Assembly (NCBI GenBank): GCA_023250255.1
Contig: JAHFBB010000058.1
Location: forward strand, 1 to 6,399
Length of the DNA: 6,399 nt
Direction: 5' to 3'
From: Chloroflexota bacterium
GTDB taxonomy: Bacteria > Chloroflexota > Limnocylindria > QHBO01
This document shows, in pieces, positions 5,931 through 6,399 of the stretch; position 1 is the stretch's first letter, and each line of letters begins with the position of its first letter. The notes beneath the pieces were generated by a model. It searched no databases. It was not told where the DNA came from and saw only the letters and a program-made list of their open reading frames with translations. A program made the position numbers and the translations under genes.

Positions 5931-6399
5931 CGTGGCCCAACTCGGTCCGCAATCGGGCCATCGCCCGCGACAGCCGCGACTTCACTGTTCCCCGAGGAAC
6001 CGCCAGCGCCGAGGCCATCGAGGCCTCATCGAGGTCAAGGAACCAGCGGAGACCAATCACCAGTCGGTCCTCTGACCGGAGCGCCCCGACCGCCGCCAGG
6101 AGCCGTTGGCGTCGCTCGGCCGCCAGCGCCGCCGATTCCGGCGAGGGCTCGGCTGCGGCTGGGACGACCTCGGCCAGGCGGAGGCTGAGTGCACCTTGGC
6201 GGCGCTGATGGCGCTGTCGGTTGCGGGCCGCGTTGACCACGATCCGCAGGAGCCAGGGCCGCGGTTCCAACCCGGGACGAAATGAACGCAGTGCCCGCCA
6301 AGCCCGAATGAACCCTTCCTGGGCGGCATCACCGGCCTCATCGGGATCTCCGCAGACCAAAAGGGCGGCGCGGAACGCCATCTGCTGGTACCGGCGAAC
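5923..6399 (-). CDS. ECF-type RNA polymerase sigma factor (N-terminus outside window)
   Basis: The visible 158 residues run to the window edge with an open frame; roughly 10-25 N-terminal residues are missing. An internal ATG at 6381 is not the start, because the upstream codons (VRRYQQ) continue region 2. Region 2, which binds the -10 element and core polymerase, spans about 1-68: GDPDEAGDAAQEGFIRAWRA (17-36), then PWLLRIVVNAARNRQRHQRR. Region 4, which recognises the -35 element, spans about 98-154, with DRLVIGLRWFLDLDEASMA and the helix-turn-helix ending PRGTVKSRLSRAMARLR (135-151). A linker rich in alanine, proline and glutamate joins them. The 8-base overlap with the membrane protein indicates a co-translated sigma/anti-sigma pair, and such sigmas often control their own operon, but the promoter lies outside. 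No additional C-terminal domain is present. Confidence 0.93.
   Translation of the reverse strand, partial: VRRYQQMAFRAALLVCGDPDEAGDAAQEGFIRAWRALRSFRPGLEPRPWLLRIVVNAARNRQRHQRRQGALSLRLAEVVPAAAEPSPESAALAAERRQRLLAAVGALRSEDRLVIGLRWFLDLDEASMASALAVPRGTVKSRLSRAMARLRTELGHDV

Overview
This is a compact, GC-rich bacterial window with no RNA genes, mobile elements or CRISPR arrays and no gap longer than about 110 bases. The ECF sigma factor (region 4 reading DRLVIGLRWFLDLDEASMA) and the partner membrane protein (N-terminal LAFPQTPDLAVAV) resemble proteins I associate with Chloroflexota. That placement is from memory of family sequences, is only moderately secure, and a high-GC actinobacterium cannot be excluded.

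Left part, plus strand (2-3157): an ABC importer operon. It holds the C-terminal end of one membrane permease, an ATPase that overlaps it by ATGA, a second permease that probably starts at a TTG inside the end of the ATPase gene, and, after 108 bases, a substrate-binding lipoprotein of the NMT1/THI5-like (ThiY/RibY) type. Two different permeases would form a heterodimeric channel served by one ATPase and one tethered binding protein. The family points to uptake of a vitamin-type aromatic compound: a thiamin pyrimidine precursor or riboflavin. The sequence does not decide which, and the operon's leader, where a TPP or FMN riboswitch would sit, lies outside the window.

Centre: a perfect 15-bp GC-rich hairpin (3177-3209) separates the importer from the convergent minus-strand genes and probably terminates transcription from both sides.

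Right part, minus strand, read from right to left: an ECF sigma factor cut by the window edge; a one-pass membrane protein overlapping it by 8 bases, probably its anti-sigma factor; a HAD-superfamily protein with an atypical catalytic motif; and a CPA2-type cation/proton antiporter carrying the double-aspartate motif. The sigma and anti-sigma genes are clearly one unit. The HAD gene has a plausible promoter of its own. The antiporter gene is preceded by a terminator-like hairpin that ends only about 20 bases before its start codon.

Nothing here amounts to a clearly new system. The points most worth a second look are the hairpin in the antiporter leader, the degenerate HAD motifs, the cysteine-free anti-sigma-like protein, and the two cysteine pairs of the binding protein.
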